A stretch of DNA of 64,000 nt from Saccharopolyspora ipomoeae (GCF_029952525.1 NZ_JASAOF010000022.1:40228-104227); one strand, 5' to 3'. Numbered from the stretch's first letter, positions 23,132 to 33,618 are shown. The notes: generated from the letters alone by a model not told the origin. Translations and numbers: made by a program.

Positions 23132-24628
23132 TCAGTCGAGACCGAGCTTGGACGAGCAGGACGGCCAGGCGCCGTAGCTGCCGCCGCGGGCGGCGCGGAC
23201 CTTCTCGGCCACCGCGATCTGCTGCTCGCGGCTGGCCTGGTGCGGGTACGGGGCGTACTGGTCGCCGCCGTAGGCGTCCCACGTGGACTTGTCGAACTGC
23301 AGCCCGCCGTAGTAGCCGTTGCCGCTGTTCATGGCCCAGTTGCCGGTCGCCTCGCACTGGACGAGCTTGTCCCAGACACCGCTGTTGGGCGCGGGCTTGC
23401 CACCGACGCGGACGACCTTCTCGACCGGCTGCTTGGTGACCTTCTCGTCGACGACCTCGCGGCCGGACTCCTCGCCGTTGACCTTGGTGACCCGGGTGAA
23501 CTGGATCTTCTCGCCGGCCTCGCCGGGGGACTCGACCCGCTCCTCGCCCTTGAACATCGAGTCGTCGACGATCTCGCGGACCGGCGGCTGGACCGGCACG
23601 GTCACGCTGATCACGGAGCTCTGCGTGCGGTCGATGCGCACCTCGGCGCCGGTGACCAGCTTCGCGTCGGCACCCGGGGTGACCTTGTCGTCCGGGCCGA
23701 GGTTGAGCTTCTGCTCCTTGACCAGCTCGTCGATGTTGGCCGCGGTGGTGCTCAGCTGCTTCGGCGCACCGCTGCCGTCGATGAGGGTGATGTCCTTCTT
23801 GGTGCGGACCGACAGCTCCATGCCCTGCTCGGGCACGGCCATGTTCCGGTCCGCGTTGAGGACGGCGCCGTCGGCGTTGACGCCGAGCTGGCGCAGCGCC
23901 TGCTCGACGGTCACCGAGCGGACCCACTCCTCGCGGACGTCGCCGTCCACGTTGAGCTTGATCAGGCGACCGCGGTCGAGCGTGATCGTCTCGCCGTGGC
24001 CGACCTCGGCCTGCGGCGACGGGCTCAGCGCGTCGTGCGGGCCGACGGTGATGCCCTGGTCCTCCAGGACCTCGCCCACGGTGCCGTCGTACGTGCTGAC
24101 GGTCTTCTCCTGGCCGTCGATCTCGACGGTGACCGACTTGTCCATCGCGGCGGCCGCGCCGCCGGTGCCGGTCAGCGAGAGCAGGACACCGGCCACGGCA
24201 CCCTTGAGGAAGCGGCGCTTCCAGGCGGTCATGCCCTCGGCGACCTGCTGCGGCGGCAGCGCGCCGGAGGCGTCGCCCTCGGGCATCGCCTCGAGGAAGT
24301 TCATCGGGGGCAGGACGGTGGTCTCGGCGTTGATCAGCCGGATGACCTCGTCGACGTCGATCTCGGCGGTCGCGAGCACGTCCTCGGCGTCGGGGCCGAG
24401 AACGTCGTAGACGTCCTGCGGGGTGATTTCGAGACCGCCCGGCGGGAAGCTCGGGTGCTCGTCGGACCACTGCTGGTCCGGGCGGTCGAGCAGGCCTACC
24501 GCGGTGTGCTGCTCGGTCGGCTGGACCGGGGTGAACCAGTCAGTCGCCGCATCGAAGGAATCAGCCCAGTAGCCGTCGTTCCGCGGGGTCGCGAAACCGG
24601 CATGGCTGGGCTCGCCACGTCCGTTCAC
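23132..24628 (-). CDS. rpfB: Resuscitation-promoting factor RpfB with long N-terminal extension
   Basis: Cell-wall muralytic enzyme of 498 residues that helps dormant cells regrow. Order of parts: about 140 residues of acidic, presumably cytoplasmic sequence; a basic anchor WKRRFLKG and one membrane segment near residue 146; three DUF348 ubiquitin-like domains ([17 protein letters not shown] and repeats); a G5 domain ([20 protein letters not shown], about 340-415); and a C-terminal lysozyme-like Rpf domain with the catalytic glutamate in CEATGNW near 422 and paired cysteines. The GTG at 24628 has GGGAGGT upstream. The long N-terminal region is absent from M. tuberculosis RpfB as I know it. 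A 25-codon open frame overlaps the start. Confidence 0.95.
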   Translation of the reverse strand: MNGRGEPSHAGFATPRNDGYWADSFDAATDWFTPVQPTEQHTAVGLLDRPDQQWSDEHPSFPPGGLEITPQDVYDVLGPDAEDVLATAEIDVDEVIRLINAETTVLPPMNFLEAMPEGDASGALPPQQVAEGMTAWKRRFLKGAVAGVLLSLTGTGGAAAAMDKSVTVEIDGQEKTVSTYDGTVGEVLEDQGITVGPHDALSPSPQAEVGHGETITLDRGRLIKLNVDGDVREEWVRSVTVEQALRQLGVNADGAVLNADRNMAVPEQGMELSVRTKKDITLIDGSGAPKQLSTTAANIDELVKEQKLNLGPDDKVTPGADAKLVTGAEVRIDRTQSSVISVTVPVQPPVREIVDDSMFKGEERVESPGEAGEKIQFTRVTKVNGEESGREVVDEKVTKQPVEKVVRVGGKPAPNSGVWDKLVQCEATGNWAMNSGNGYYGGLQFDKSTWDAYGGDQYAPYPHQASREQQIAVAEKVRAARGGSYGAWPSCSSKLGLD

Positions 24629-24702
24629 AGGGTCGTTACCTCCCGAAGGCGCAAAGTCGCACCCACGACGTGGAGAACGTGAGAACCGTTGGGCGAGTTC
24701 AT
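24625..24702 (-). CDS. Possible 25-codon leader peptide overlapping rpfB
   Basis: A short frame begins ATGAACTCGCCC at 24702, just after GAGGAGAC, and ends with TGA that overlaps the rpfB GTG start (GTGA). The peptide ([14 protein letters not shown], then a leucine/arginine-rich tail) is unrecognised. The four-base overlap suggests that its translation could deliver ribosomes to rpfB. The Shine-Dalgarno spacing is short, so it may not be translated. Confidence 0.35.
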   Translation of the reverse strand: MNSPNGSHVLHVVGATLRLREVTTL

Positions 24703-25140
24703 GTCTCCTCGCTCAACCCCTCTCGTTCGTCGCGCGTGCGCAACCTTCGTGCTTCGTGTCTGTATCCGACTCCCGCAAGCCAATTGCCGCCTAGTCCGGA
24801 CGAGCTCGTGGAGCTCACCGCGGACTTCCCCGACGTACACCGGCGAGACTAACGGGCGTTCCCCATGACTGGATGTCATCGGTTACGGGGCCGAGACTCT
24901 ACCGTGATCATGCGAGGGCGCCAAGCACCTGATTCCGACATGTGAGTCCGATAACCCCGGAATGCCGAGCAACCCAACACGATCTGTAGTCAAGATCGGC
25001 AAAAATTAGGCCGTTCGGGGGGCACGTACAGGATTCGTTAGCCACCCCTCGAACCCCTTGCGTGACATATAACACGGCCTCGCGAGCTGCGATCCCTAGA
25101 TCAAAACGACGCTCGGGCCAGCGAAAAGTCCCCGGCGCAC
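24703..25140. other. Long 5' region of rpfB
   Basis: Most of the 621-bp space between the two rpf genes. The minus strand should carry the rpfB promoter and leader; TAGAGT near 24896-24901 could be a -10 box. I looked for the c-di-AMP (ydaO) riboswitch known upstream of some actinobacterial rpf genes and could not recognise its conserved core. Open frames here lack support apart from the short leader frame. Confidence 0.4.
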
Positions 25141-25141
25141 C

Positions 25142-25217
25142 GGTCCGGCCCGGGCGCTGCGCGCACCCGGGCCGGACCTCCCCTCCCCTCGCGCGAGGGA
25201 ACCGAGGTTCCCTCGCG
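25142..25217 (-). terminator. Double hairpin after the short rpf gene
   Basis: Two perfect inverted repeats in series: CGCGAGGGAACC (25192-25203) with its complement at 25206-25217, and a 13-bp stem GGTCCGGCCCGGG (25142-25154) with its complement at 25166-25178. Both lie downstream of the small rpf gene on the minus strand. They would also insulate the rpfB promoter. Confidence 0.75.
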
Positions 25218-25249
25218 ACGATCATTCGCGGAATTGCGGCGAGTTCACG

Positions 25250-25621
<372 letters not shown>

Positions 25622-25795
25622 TCACAACCGATGGTCCGGCCTGGAGGACCTCCGCCCGGAATTCCCGGCGGAGTTCGGGGTGTCCCCCGTTCCGGCTTCC
25701 ACAGTGGACGGTAGGAGTCGGCGTGCGGACCGCAAGCGGGCGAACATGAACGCCACTTACCAGAAATCGCAGCGTAGAGGACTACAAGGGTGTGA

Positions 25796-26629
25796 TTACC
25801 CCTGATCGAGGCCGAAAACTCGCTCGGCCGTGGCGGTGGTGGCTACTGCCAGCTCATCGACCTTCATACCGCGGAGTTCGGCGAGGTCACGAAGGGTGTA
25901 ATTGACGCAGTAGGGCTGATTGGGGTGTCCCCGGAAGGGGTGCGGCGTCAGGAACGGCGCGTCGGTCTCCACCAGCATCTGCTCCAGCGGCACCGTTTCG
26001 GCCGCCTCGCGAAGGCTTTTGGCGTTCCGGAAGGTCGCCGTGCCGGCGAACGAGAGCACGTATCCCTTGGCCACGCAGGACTTCGCGAACTCGGCGTCAC
26101 CGGAGAAGCAGTGGAAGACGACCGTCTCCGGCGCCCCCTCCTCGTCCAGGATCCGCAGGATGTCGTCGTGCGCCTCGCGGTCGTGGATCATCAGCGGCTT
26201 GCCGGTCCGCTTGGCGAGGTCGATGTGCCAGCGGAACGCCTCCTGCTGCGGCTCCGGCGGCGAGTAGTCCCAGTAGTAGTCCAGGCCGGTCTCGCCGATG
26301 GCCACCACGCGCGGGTGCGCGGAGAGCTCCTCCAGCGTCGCCCTCTCCTCGTCGCCGAAGTCCTTGGCCCGGGTCGGGTGCAGCGCCACCGCGGCGAAGA
26401 CCCGCTCGTCCCAGGTCGCGGCCTCGACGGCCCAGCGGGCCGAGTCGAGGTCGTCGGCGACGGTGACGACCCGGCCGACGCCGGCGCCCTGGGCGCGGTC
26501 GACCATCGCCCGGACGTCCTCGGCGGTCTTGGCGCCGCAGGCGTCGAGGTGGGTGTGGGAGTCGACGGCGGCTGCCGCCAGCGCCTCGGGCACCGGCGGC
26601 AGCTCGCTCCTGGAGGTCTTCTTGCCCAT
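25796..26629 (-). CDS. tatD: TatD-family metal-dependent hydrolase / DNase
   Basis: TIM-barrel metallohydrolase of 277 residues with the TatD metal ligands: DSHTHLD near residue 23, IGETGLDYY, MIHDRE, HCFSG and VETDAPFL. TatD proteins have 3'-5' exonuclease activity on DNA and RNA and may act in oxidative damage repair. The start codon overlaps the metG stop by one base (TGATG). The order metG-tatD-rpfB-ksgA matches M. tuberculosis Rv1007c-Rv1010. The longer open frame upstream is antisense-type noise. Confidence 0.95.
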   Translation of the reverse strand: MGKKTSRSELPPVPEALAAAAVDSHTHLDACGAKTAEDVRAMVDRAQGAGVGRVVTVADDLDSARWAVEAATWDERVFAAVALHPTRAKDFGDEERATLEELSAHPRVVAIGETGLDYYWDYSPPEPQQEAFRWHIDLAKRTGKPLMIHDREAHDDILRILDEEGAPETVVFHCFSGDAEFAKSCVAKGYVLSFAGTATFRNAKSLREAAETVPLEQMLVETDAPFLTPHPFRGHPNQPYCVNYTLRDLAELRGMKVDELAVATTATAERVFGLDQG

Positions 26630-28425
26630 CAGCCCTGCTGGATCGGGGCCCACTCCGGGCCGGTCTCGCCGAGTTCGGCGTCGAGCTTCGCGAACAGCGG
26701 CTTCGGCTTGTTCAGCGGGCGGCCCACCTCGATCTCGGTGGACTCCCACTTGGCCTGCTCGGCGGCGTACTCGCCCATCAGCACCGGGTAGGACAGCGAA
26801 GCGTCGTCGAGGTCGTCGACCTCGCGGATCTCCGGCTGCGCGGCCCAGACCCCGGTGCCGCCCAGCAGCTCGTGCACCTTCTGCGCGGAGTGCGGCAGGA
26901 ACGGCGTGAGCAGCGTGTTCGCGTCGGAGACGACCTGCAGCGCGGTGTGCAGGACGGCGTCGCGGCGGTCCGGGTCCTCCTTGAGCTTCCACGGCTCCTG
27001 GTCGGACAGGTACTTGTTGGCCGCCGAGACGACCCGCATCGCCTCCTGCGAGGCCGCCTTGAACCGCGAGCTGCGCAGGTGGGTGCCGACGGTGTCGAAC
27101 GCGGCGCGGGCCTGGGCCTTGAGCTCCTCGTCGGCCGGGGCCGGGGAGGTCGGCGCCGGGACGGCGCCGTTGTTCTTGGCCGCCATCGAGATGGACCGGT
27201 TGACCAGGTTGCCCCACTCGTTGGCCAGCTCGAAGTTGGTGCGGCGGACGAACTCGTCCCAGGTGAAGTCGGTGTCCTGGTTCTCCGGGCCCGCCACCGA
27301 GATGAAGTAGCGCAGGGTGTCCGGGCCGAACTCGCGCAGGAAGTCGCGCACGTAGATGACGGTGCCGCGCGAGGTGGAGAACTTCGAGCCGCTCATGGTG
27401 AGGAACTCGCTGGAGACGACCTCGTCGGGCAGGTTCAGCTCGCCGAACGGGCCGACCTCGCCGCCCTTGTCGCCCTGGCCGTTGTGCCCCATCAGCAGCG
27501 TCGGCCAGATCTGGGCGTGGAAGGTGATGTTGTCCTTGCCCATGAAGTAGTAGCCCTGCGCCGACGGGTCGGTCCACCACTGCTTCCAGGCGTCGGCGTC
27601 ACCGGTGCGGCGGGCCCACTCGACGCTCGCCGACAGGTAGCCGATGACGGCGTCGAACCACACGTAGAAGCGCTTCATGGGCTGGTCGCGCCAGCCGTCC
27701 AGCGGGATCGGCACGCCCCAGTCCAGGTCGCGGCTGATCGCGCGCGGGCGCATGTCCTCGACGAGGTTCTGCGCGAACTTGAGCACGTTGGGCCGCCAGC
27801 CGTCGCGGGTGGACAGCCACTTGCCCAGCGACTCGGTGAACGAGGGCAGGTCGAGGAACAGGTGCTCGGTCTCGACGAACTCCGGCTTCTCGCCGTTGAT
27901 CCGGGAGACCGGGTTCTTCAGCTCGGCCGGGTCGAGCTGGTTGCCGCAGTTGTCGCACTGGTCGCCGCGCGCGCCGTCGTAACCGCAGATCGGGCAGGTG
28001 CCCTCGATGTAGCGGTCGGGCAGCGTGCGGCCGGTGGACGGGCTGATCGCACCGGTCGTGGTCTTGGGCAGCACGTAGCCGTTGCGGTGCAGCGCGAGGA
28101 AGAGGTCCTGCACCACCTCGTAGTGGTTGCCGGTGGTGGTGCGGGTGAACAGGTCGTAGGACAGGCCGAGTCCCTGGAGGTCCTCGGTGATCACCCGGTT
28201 GTACTTGTCGGCGAGCTGGCGGGTGGTCAGCCCCTCCTTCTCCGCCTGGACGGAGATCGGGGTCCCGTGCTCGTCGGTGCCGGAGACCATGAGCACCTGG
28301 TTGCCGGCCATTCGCTGGTAGCGGGAGAAGACGTCCGAAGGCACACCGAAGCCGGAGACATGACCGATGTGACGCGGACCGTTGGCATAAGGCCAGGCCA
28401 CAGCCGTCAACACAGAGGCACTCAT
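26629..28425 (-). CDS. metG: Methionyl-tRNA synthetase
   Basis: Class I synthetase of 598 residues that charges tRNA-Met. It shows the HIGH motif as RHIGHVSGF near residue 20, the zinc-binding insert CPICGY...CDNCG near 130-150, the KMSKS motif as KFSTSRG, and the WNLVNR-type anticodon-binding helices. The ATG at 28425 is used; a TTG nine bases earlier is possible. There is no C-terminal tRNA-binding domain, as in other actinobacterial MetG. No T-box is visible upstream. It is coupled to tatD. Confidence 0.96.
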   Translation of the reverse strand: MSASVLTAVAWPYANGPRHIGHVSGFGVPSDVFSRYQRMAGNQVLMVSGTDEHGTPISVQAEKEGLTTRQLADKYNRVITEDLQGLGLSYDLFTRTTTGNHYEVVQDLFLALHRNGYVLPKTTTGAISPSTGRTLPDRYIEGTCPICGYDGARGDQCDNCGNQLDPAELKNPVSRINGEKPEFVETEHLFLDLPSFTESLGKWLSTRDGWRPNVLKFAQNLVEDMRPRAISRDLDWGVPIPLDGWRDQPMKRFYVWFDAVIGYLSASVEWARRTGDADAWKQWWTDPSAQGYYFMGKDNITFHAQIWPTLLMGHNGQGDKGGEVGPFGELNLPDEVVSSEFLTMSGSKFSTSRGTVIYVRDFLREFGPDTLRYFISVAGPENQDTDFTWDEFVRRTNFELANEWGNLVNRSISMAAKNNGAVPAPTSPAPADEELKAQARAAFDTVGTHLRSSRFKAASQEAMRVVSAANKYLSDQEPWKLKEDPDRRDAVLHTALQVVSDANTLLTPFLPHSAQKVHELLGGTGVWAAQPEIREVDDLDDASLSYPVLMGEYAAEQAKWESTEIEVGRPLNKPKPLFAKLDAELGETGPEWAPIQQG

Positions 28426-28476
28426 GGTGTTCAAGGGTAGTCGGCCGCTCCTCTCGCGTGACCGCGCGGGGGCAGG

Positions 28477-28546
28477 GGACAGTTTTAGTGATAATCACCC
28501 ATGATCAAAGTCCGTTGTGCCCGGTTAATTATGACTAAAACTGTCC
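28477..28546. repeat. 70-bp dispersed element, copy B
   Basis: Ends GGACAGTTTTAGTGATAAT and the matching inverted end, with one mismatch between the arms. The centre again has CCCATGATCAA and GTCCG. It has the same length as copy A at 14167-14236 with 57 of 70 bases identical. It lies between rsmI and metG, which point the same way, so it is not limited to converging gene pairs. TTTCC follows the right arm. Confidence 0.85.
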
Positions 28547-28610
28547 CTTTCCTGGGCGAACGCCCGCACGTTCCCGCACGCGGCGAAGTGCCACCGAAAC
28601 CCTCCGGGAG

Positions 28611-29447
28611 TCACCTGCGCGCGGCGAGGACCGCGTCGTAGAGCTCCTTCTTGCGGACTCCCGCGAGCTCGGCGACCTCGGCGACGGCGTCCTTGAGGCG
28701 GATGCCGTCCGCGGCCCGCTCCTCGACCTGCGCGACCAGCTCCGCGGGGTCGGTCGGGGCGGCCTGCTCGGCTCCTGCCAGCACCACCGTGATCTCACCG
28801 CGCACGCCCTCGGCCGCCCATTCGGCCAGCTCACCGAGGGTGCCGCGCTTGATCTCCTCGTAGGTCTTGGTCAGCTCGCGGCACACCGCGGCCTGCCGCG
28901 ACTCCCCCAGCACCGACACCGCGTCGGCCAGCGCGTCGGCCAGCCGGTGCGGGGCCTCGAAGAACACGCTGGTGCGCTCCTCGGCGACCAGCCGCCCGAA
29001 GAACTTCCGCCGGTCCCCGGCCTTGCGCGGCGGGAACCCCTCGAAGCAGAACCGGTCCGACGGCAGTCCGGACACCGCCAGCGCCGTGGTCACCGCCGAC
29101 GGGCCCGGCAGGCAGGTCACCGGCAGGCCTTCGGCCACGCACGCCGACACCAGCCGGTAGCCGGGGTCGGACACGCTCGGCATGCCGGCGTCGGTCACCA
29201 GCAGCACGGACTTCCCGTCCCGCAGCGCGTCGAGCAGCATCGGGGCGCGCGCCGACTCCACGGCCTCATAGTAGCTGACGACCTTGCCCTCCGGGGCGAC
29301 GCCCAGCGCGCTCGCGAGGTTGCGCACCCGGCGGGTGTCCTCGGCGGCCACCACCTCGGCGGAGCCGAGCGCCTCGACCAGTCGTGCGGAGGCGTCGCGG
29401 GCATCGCCCAGCGGGGTGGCGGCGAGGAGCAGGGTGCCGGAGTCCAT
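28611..29447 (-). CDS. rsmI: 16S rRNA (cytidine-2'-O-)methyltransferase
   Basis: RsmI of 278 residues methylates the 2'-OH of C1402 in the decoding centre. It has the tetrapyrrole-methylase fold signature: LLLAATPLGD at the N-terminus, AAEDTRRVRNL, the SAM loop LLVTDAGMPSVSDPG, and LPGPSAVTTALAVSGL. The start is ATG at 29447. It is divergent from the mannosyltransferase gene with about 70 bp between, as in M. tuberculosis Rv1003/Rv1002c. Confidence 0.95.
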   Translation of the reverse strand: MDSGTLLLAATPLGDARDASARLVEALGSAEVVAAEDTRRVRNLASALGVAPEGKVVSYYEAVESARAPMLLDALRDGKSVLLVTDAGMPSVSDPGYRLVSACVAEGLPVTCLPGPSAVTTALAVSGLPSDRFCFEGFPPRKAGDRRKFFGRLVAEERTSVFFEAPHRLADALADAVSVLGESRQAAVCRELTKTYEEIKRGTLGELAEWAAEGVRGEITVVLAGAEQAAPTDPAELVAQVEERAADGIRLKDAVAEVAELAGVRKKELYDAVLAARR

Positions 29448-29517
29448 GACCGCACAGCGTAGGCCGCTCGCGGGGCGTGCCCCGGTCGAGGCGTGCCTGA
29501 CCCTTACGATCGACGGT

Positions 29518-31086
29518 GTGAGCGTCCCAGTCCGCAGGTTCGGCGGTGCCGACGAACTCGTCCAGGTAGGCCGCGCACCGGCGGTTCACCGGCCGGGCGA
29601 GACCGACCCGCTGCCGCTGCTGGACACCTCGATGCCCACCGACCGCAAGCGCGCGTGGATCGTGACGCTGGTGATCACCCTGGTCGCCGGGCTGGTCCGC
29701 TTCTGGGACCTGGGCCGGGCGACCGACGAGGGCACGCCGGTCTTCGACGAGAAGCACTACGTCCCGCAGGCGTGGCAGATGCTGCGCAACGGCGGCTACG
29801 AGGACAACCCCGGCTACGAGCTGGTGGCGCACCCGCCGGTCGGCAAGCAGATGATCGCGATCGGCGAGTGGCTGCTGGGCTACACGCCGTGGGGCTGGCG
29901 GCTCATCGCCGCCCTGTTCGGCACGCTGATGGTGCTGCTGATCGTCCGCATCGCCCGCCGGTTGACGCGCTCGACGCTGCTCGGCGCGCTGGCCGGTGTC
30001 CTGCTGATCTGCGACGGGCTCAGCCACGTGCAGTCGCGCGTCGGCATGCTCGACATCTTCCAGGCGCTGTTCATCCTCGCCGCGTTCTCGTGCCTGCTGG
30101 TCGACCGCGACCAGGTCCGCGAGCGGCTGTGGCAGGTCTGCTCGGACGGCCGTCTCGACCCGGCGACGTGGGGTCCGGCGCTGGGCTTCCGCTGGTGGCG
30201 CTTCGGCGCCGGTCTGATGCTCGGCCTGGCCTGCGGGACCAAGTGGAACGGCATCTACTACATCATGGCGTTCGGCCTGCTCAGCGTGTTCTGGGACGCG
30301 CTGGCCCGGCGGGCGGCGGGGGTGCGGCGGCCGTGGCGGGCGGCGCTGGTGCGCGACACCGCCCCTGCGCTGTGGGCGCTGGTGGGCATCCCGCTGCTGG
30401 TGTACTTCGCGACCTGGTCGGGCTGGTTCGCCAGCGAGACCGCCACCGACCGGCACGCGGTGCTGCTCAACGACGACGTGGGCATGAACGGCCTGCCGGA
30501 CGCGCTGCGGTCGCTGCTGTACTACCAGCTCAACGTGCTGGACTTCCACACGCACCTGACCACCCCGGCGACCCCGCACCCGTGGGAGTCCAAGCCGTGG
30601 GCGTGGCCGATGGGCATGCGCCCGATGCTCTACTACTACGAGTCGGGGATGCCGGGCTGCGGCCGCAACAGCTGCGTGCAGGCGACGATGCTGATCGGCA
30701 CCCCGGCGATGTGGTGGCTGGCGCTGCCGGTCGCGGCCTGGTCGGTGTGGCGCGCGGTGTTCCGGCTGGACTGGCGCTACGCGGCGGTCCTGGTCGGCTA
30801 CGGCGCCGGGTACCTGCCGTGGTTCACGAACCTGTCGCGGCAGATGTACTTCTTCTACGCCACTCCGCTGGTCCCGTTCCTGGTGCTGGGGATCGTCCTG
30901 GTCCTCGGCCACGTGCTGGGCACGGCCGAGGACCACTACGAGCGCCGCAAGACGGGCCTGCTCGCGGTGTCGCTCTACATCGGACTGGTGGTCGCCAACT
31001 TCATCTGGCTCTGGCCGGTCCTCAACGGCGACCCCATCACCCACGAGCACTGGCAGGCCGAGCTCTGGCTCCCCTCCTGGCGCTGA
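29518..31086 (+). CDS. Protein O-mannosyltransferase (PMT, GT39)
   Basis: Polytopic membrane enzyme of about 522 residues that moves mannose from polyprenyl-phosphate mannose to secreted proteins. The N-terminal cytoplasmic ~40 residues are followed by a first helix and then the acidic catalytic motif FDEKHYVPQAW near residue 76. About ten hydrophobic segments follow, with the Pmt loop around MRPMLYYYESGMPGC. It matches M. tuberculosis Rv1002c by position and features. The GTG at 29518 follows TACGAT by about 9 nt with no ribosome site, so the message is probably leaderless. A strong hairpin follows. Confidence 0.93.
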   Translation: MSVPVRRFGGADELVQVGRAPAVHRPGETDPLPLLDTSMPTDRKRAWIVTLVITLVAGLVRFWDLGRATDEGTPVFDEKHYVPQAWQMLRNGGYEDNPGYELVAHPPVGKQMIAIGEWLLGYTPWGWRLIAALFGTLMVLLIVRIARRLTRSTLLGALAGVLLICDGLSHVQSRVGMLDIFQALFILAAFSCLLVDRDQVRERLWQVCSDGRLDPATWGPALGFRWWRFGAGLMLGLACGTKWNGIYYIMAFGLLSVFWDALARRAAGVRRPWRAALVRDTAPALWALVGIPLLVYFATWSGWFASETATDRHAVLLNDDVGMNGLPDALRSLLYYQLNVLDFHTHLTTPATPHPWESKPWAWPMGMRPMLYYYESGMPGCGRNSCVQATMLIGTPAMWWLALPVAAWSVWRAVFRLDWRYAAVLVGYGAGYLPWFTNLSRQMYFFYATPLVPFLVLGIVLVLGHVLGTAEDHYERRKTGLLAVSLYIGLVVANFIWLWPVLNGDPITHEHWQAELWLPSWR

Positions 31087-31090
31087 CCGC

Positions 31091-31121
31091 GCGCGGAGCC
31101 CGACCGGATCGGGCTCCGCGC
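31091..31121. terminator. Bidirectional terminator between pmt and lat
   Basis: Perfect 13-bp stem GCGCGGAGCCCGA with its complement and a 5-nt loop, placed between two converging genes. Confidence 0.8.
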
Positions 31122-31130
31122 GACCGCGTC

Positions 31131-32483
31131 TCAGGTCAGCGACGCGAGGGTCTTCCGGAGGGCTGAGACGGCGTCGAGGATCTCCTCCGGGCGGGCCGTG
31201 AGCGGGGGCCGGGCTCGCAGCGAGTCCGGGCCCGAGGGCAGGAACAGCGTGCGGTGCTGCTCCCGGGCCACCGCCAGGGCCCGGGCCCGGTGGCCGGGGT
31301 CGCGGAAGCTGATGGCGCACATCAGGCCGCGGCCGCGGGGCGAGTGGATCAGGCGCGGGAACTCCGCGGCCAGGTCGCGGAGCTCGCCGAGCAGCAGTTC
31401 GCCCATGGCGCGGCTGTGCGCGAACAGGTCCTCCTCCTCGATGATCTCCAGGATGCGGGTCGCGCGGACCATGTCGGTGAGCGAGCCGCCCCAGGTGGAG
31501 CTGATCCGGCTGGGCTCGCGAAAGGCGTTGTCGGACACGTCCAGGACCCGACGTCCGCCCATGACACCGCAGACCTGCATGCGCTTGCCGAAGGCGACCA
31601 GGTCGGGTTCGAGCCCGAGCGCCTGGTGCGCCCACGCCTGACCGGTCAGCGCGCCGGTCTGCACCTCGTCGGCGACGGTCAGCACGTCGTGCTCGACGCA
31701 CAACCGCTGCACGGCCTGCAGGAACTGCGGCCGCAGGTGCCGGTCGCCGCCTTCGCCCTGGACGGGTTCGTAGACGAAGCAGGCGATCTCGGCGCCGTAG
31801 CGGCGCAGCGCGGACTCGGCGACCTCCAGCGCGTGGACCTCCTCGGGCAGCAGGTCGGCGGTGTCCCACCGCTCGCCGGGTTCGACGGCGGGGCTGGGGA
31901 CGCGCGGCCAGTCGAACATCGGGTAGTCGCGGATCTTCGACGGGTCGGTGTTGGTCAGCGACAGCGTGTAGCCGCTGCGGCCGTGGAAGGCCTTCTCCAG
32001 GTGCATGACCCGGCTGCCGCGCACGGCGATCCCGCGGCGCGCGTTGACCTTGGTCTTCCAGTCGAAGGCGACCTTGAGCGCGTTCTCCACGGCGAGGGTG
32101 CCGCCGTCGATGAAGAACAGCAGGGGCAGCTCGGGGATGCCGACGACCCGCTGGAAGGTCTCGGCGAACCGGGCCTGCTCCTCGGTCGCGAAGTCGGGGT
32201 TGGACGGCTTGACCCGCGAGACGCGGACCAGCGCGGCCTCGAACTCCGGGGTGCGCAGGCCGGGGTGTCCGTGCCCGAGCGGTGCGGAGCTGAAGAACAT
32301 CGTCATGTCGAGGTAGTCGGTGCCGTCGCGCACGTCGCGGAGCCGGCAGCCGTCACCGGCGTCGAGGTCCACGACGATGTCCATCAGGTCGCCGGTGACC
32401 TGCGCTTTCAGCGCGGTCACGGGGTCGGTTCCGGGGCGCGGGGCGGGGACTGCGGTCGAGAAGGTCTCGTGCTGAGCGGTCAT
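31131..32483 (-). CDS. lat: L-lysine 6-transaminase
   Basis: PLP-dependent class III aminotransferase of 450 residues that moves the epsilon amino group of lysine to 2-oxoglutarate, giving aminoadipate semialdehyde. It carries the family landmarks FFSSAPLGHGHPGL, IDGGTLAVENALK, HGRSGYTLSLTN, YEPVQGEGGD, the VADEVQTG block and the PLP lysine in AFGKRMQ near residue 298. The ATG at 32483 has GGGAGG about 8 nt upstream. Two similar AT-rich stretches with the core TATCTT lie about 80-120 bp upstream, a pattern seen at Lrp-controlled promoters; lat is Lrp-linked in M. tuberculosis. No beta-lactam genes are nearby, so lysine catabolism or stationary-phase use is more likely. Confidence 0.92.
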   Translation of the reverse strand: MTAQHETFSTAVPAPRPGTDPVTALKAQVTGDLMDIVVDLDAGDGCRLRDVRDGTDYLDMTMFFSSAPLGHGHPGLRTPEFEAALVRVSRVKPSNPDFATEEQARFAETFQRVVGIPELPLLFFIDGGTLAVENALKVAFDWKTKVNARRGIAVRGSRVMHLEKAFHGRSGYTLSLTNTDPSKIRDYPMFDWPRVPSPAVEPGERWDTADLLPEEVHALEVAESALRRYGAEIACFVYEPVQGEGGDRHLRPQFLQAVQRLCVEHDVLTVADEVQTGALTGQAWAHQALGLEPDLVAFGKRMQVCGVMGGRRVLDVSDNAFREPSRISSTWGGSLTDMVRATRILEIIEEEDLFAHSRAMGELLLGELRDLAAEFPRLIHSPRGRGLMCAISFRDPGHRARALAVAREQHRTLFLPSGPDSLRARPPLTARPEEILDAVSALRKTLASLT

Positions 32484-32646
32484 GGTTCGGCCTCCCGGCT
32501 GCATGTGCACGGGTCTCGCGCACACAACAAGAATTACACAGGAAGCCGGAGATCGAGCAAGATACTTCAGCTGATCGTCCGCACCAACGAAAGATATTCT
32601 TCTGCTCCAGGTGCACTTCTCCCCCGGAGCCGAAGAATCCGCGGTG

Positions 32647-33417
32647 TCAGACCCGGCCGACGCCGCCGAAGAGGTAGACCGGCTTCTCGCCTTCCCTCTC
32701 CGGGCGCCACTGCGAACAGGTCACCACGCCCGGTTCCTGCAGCGTCGTCCCGGCGAACAGGCCCTCGATCTCGGCTGCGGTGCGCGCCCGGATCGGGGTT
32801 CCGCCGCGCTCGGTGGTCTCCCGCATCGCGCGCAGCATCGGCTCGCCGTGGACCTCGGCGGTGGAGTGCGTGAGCACCAGGAAGCTGCCCGGCGCCAGCG
32901 CGTCGACCAGCGCGCGCACCGCGGAGCGGGCCTCGTCGTCGTCCATCACGTGGTTGAGCACGCCGAGCAGCATCAGCGCGATCGGCTGGTCGAAGTCCAG
33001 CGTCTCCCGGGCCGCCTCGACGATCTCCTCCGGGCGCCGCAGATCGGAGTCGAGGTAGTCCGTCTTGCCCTCGGGCGTGCTGGTCAGCAGCGCGCGGGCG
33101 TGCGCGAGCACGATCGGGTCGTTGTCGACGTAGACGATGCGGCTCTCCGGAGCCAGCCGCTGCGCGACCTCGTGGGTGTTGTTGGCGGTCGGCAGACCGG
33201 TGCCGACGTCGAGGAACTGCCGCAGCCCCTCCTCCTCGACCAGGTGCCGCACGACCCGCACCAGGAACGCGCGCTCGGCGCGGGCTCCCTCCGGGATGTC
33301 GGGGATCTGGGCGATCACGGCGTCACCGGCCTCGCGATCGACCGCGTAGTGGTCCTTGCCGCCCAGCCAGTAGTTCCAGATCCGCGCCGACTGCGGCGTG
33401 CTGATGTCGATCTCCAC
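32647..33417 (-). CDS. SAM-dependent methyltransferase (DUF574 type)
   Basis: Protein of 256 residues from the large actinobacterial methyltransferase group once called DUF574. It has the typical opening ARIWNYWLGGKDHYAVDREA, the SAM-binding FLDVGTGLPTANNTHEVAQ, the acidic turn YVDNDPIVLAHAR and LLGVLNHVMDDDEA. No member's substrate is well established, so none is proposed. The GTG start has GAGGGAG upstream. It stands alone, with the stop facing the lat promoter region and the start divergent from a TetR gene. Confidence 0.9.
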   Translation of the reverse strand: MEIDISTPQSARIWNYWLGGKDHYAVDREAGDAVIAQIPDIPEGARAERAFLVRVVRHLVEEEGLRQFLDVGTGLPTANNTHEVAQRLAPESRIVYVDNDPIVLAHARALLTSTPEGKTDYLDSDLRRPEEIVEAARETLDFDQPIALMLLGVLNHVMDDDEARSAVRALVDALAPGSFLVLTHSTAEVHGEPMLRAMRETTERGGTPIRARTAAEIEGLFAGTTLQEPGVVTCSQWRPEREGEKPVYLFGGVGRV

Positions 33418-33618
33418 CGCTCACATCTCCCTCACCGACCGAGACTGCGCGATCACCCTATCGACCGAGCGCGCATCCGGGCGCCGATGCGGCCGATGCT
33501 ACTCGCGGCGGACTCGGCGCACCCCGTCTCACCAGGCGCGTTCCGGTCCGTCGAGGCTCCGGTGGAGACCGGGTTCGGCACGGCTCGACGCCACCTCCGG
33601 CCGGATACGATCCCGGTC

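Noticed and set aside
24629..25140. c-di-AMP (ydaO) riboswitch upstream of rpfB
   Set aside because: Such elements precede some actinobacterial rpf genes, but I could not find the conserved core in this leader.
28426..28610. T-box leader upstream of metG
   Set aside because: No T-box sequence or specifier-loop structure is visible; the gap is occupied by the 70-bp element.
31131..32483. Beta-lactam biosynthesis marker (lat)
   Set aside because: No pcbAB, pcbC or related genes flank it, and lat is common in non-producing actinobacteria.
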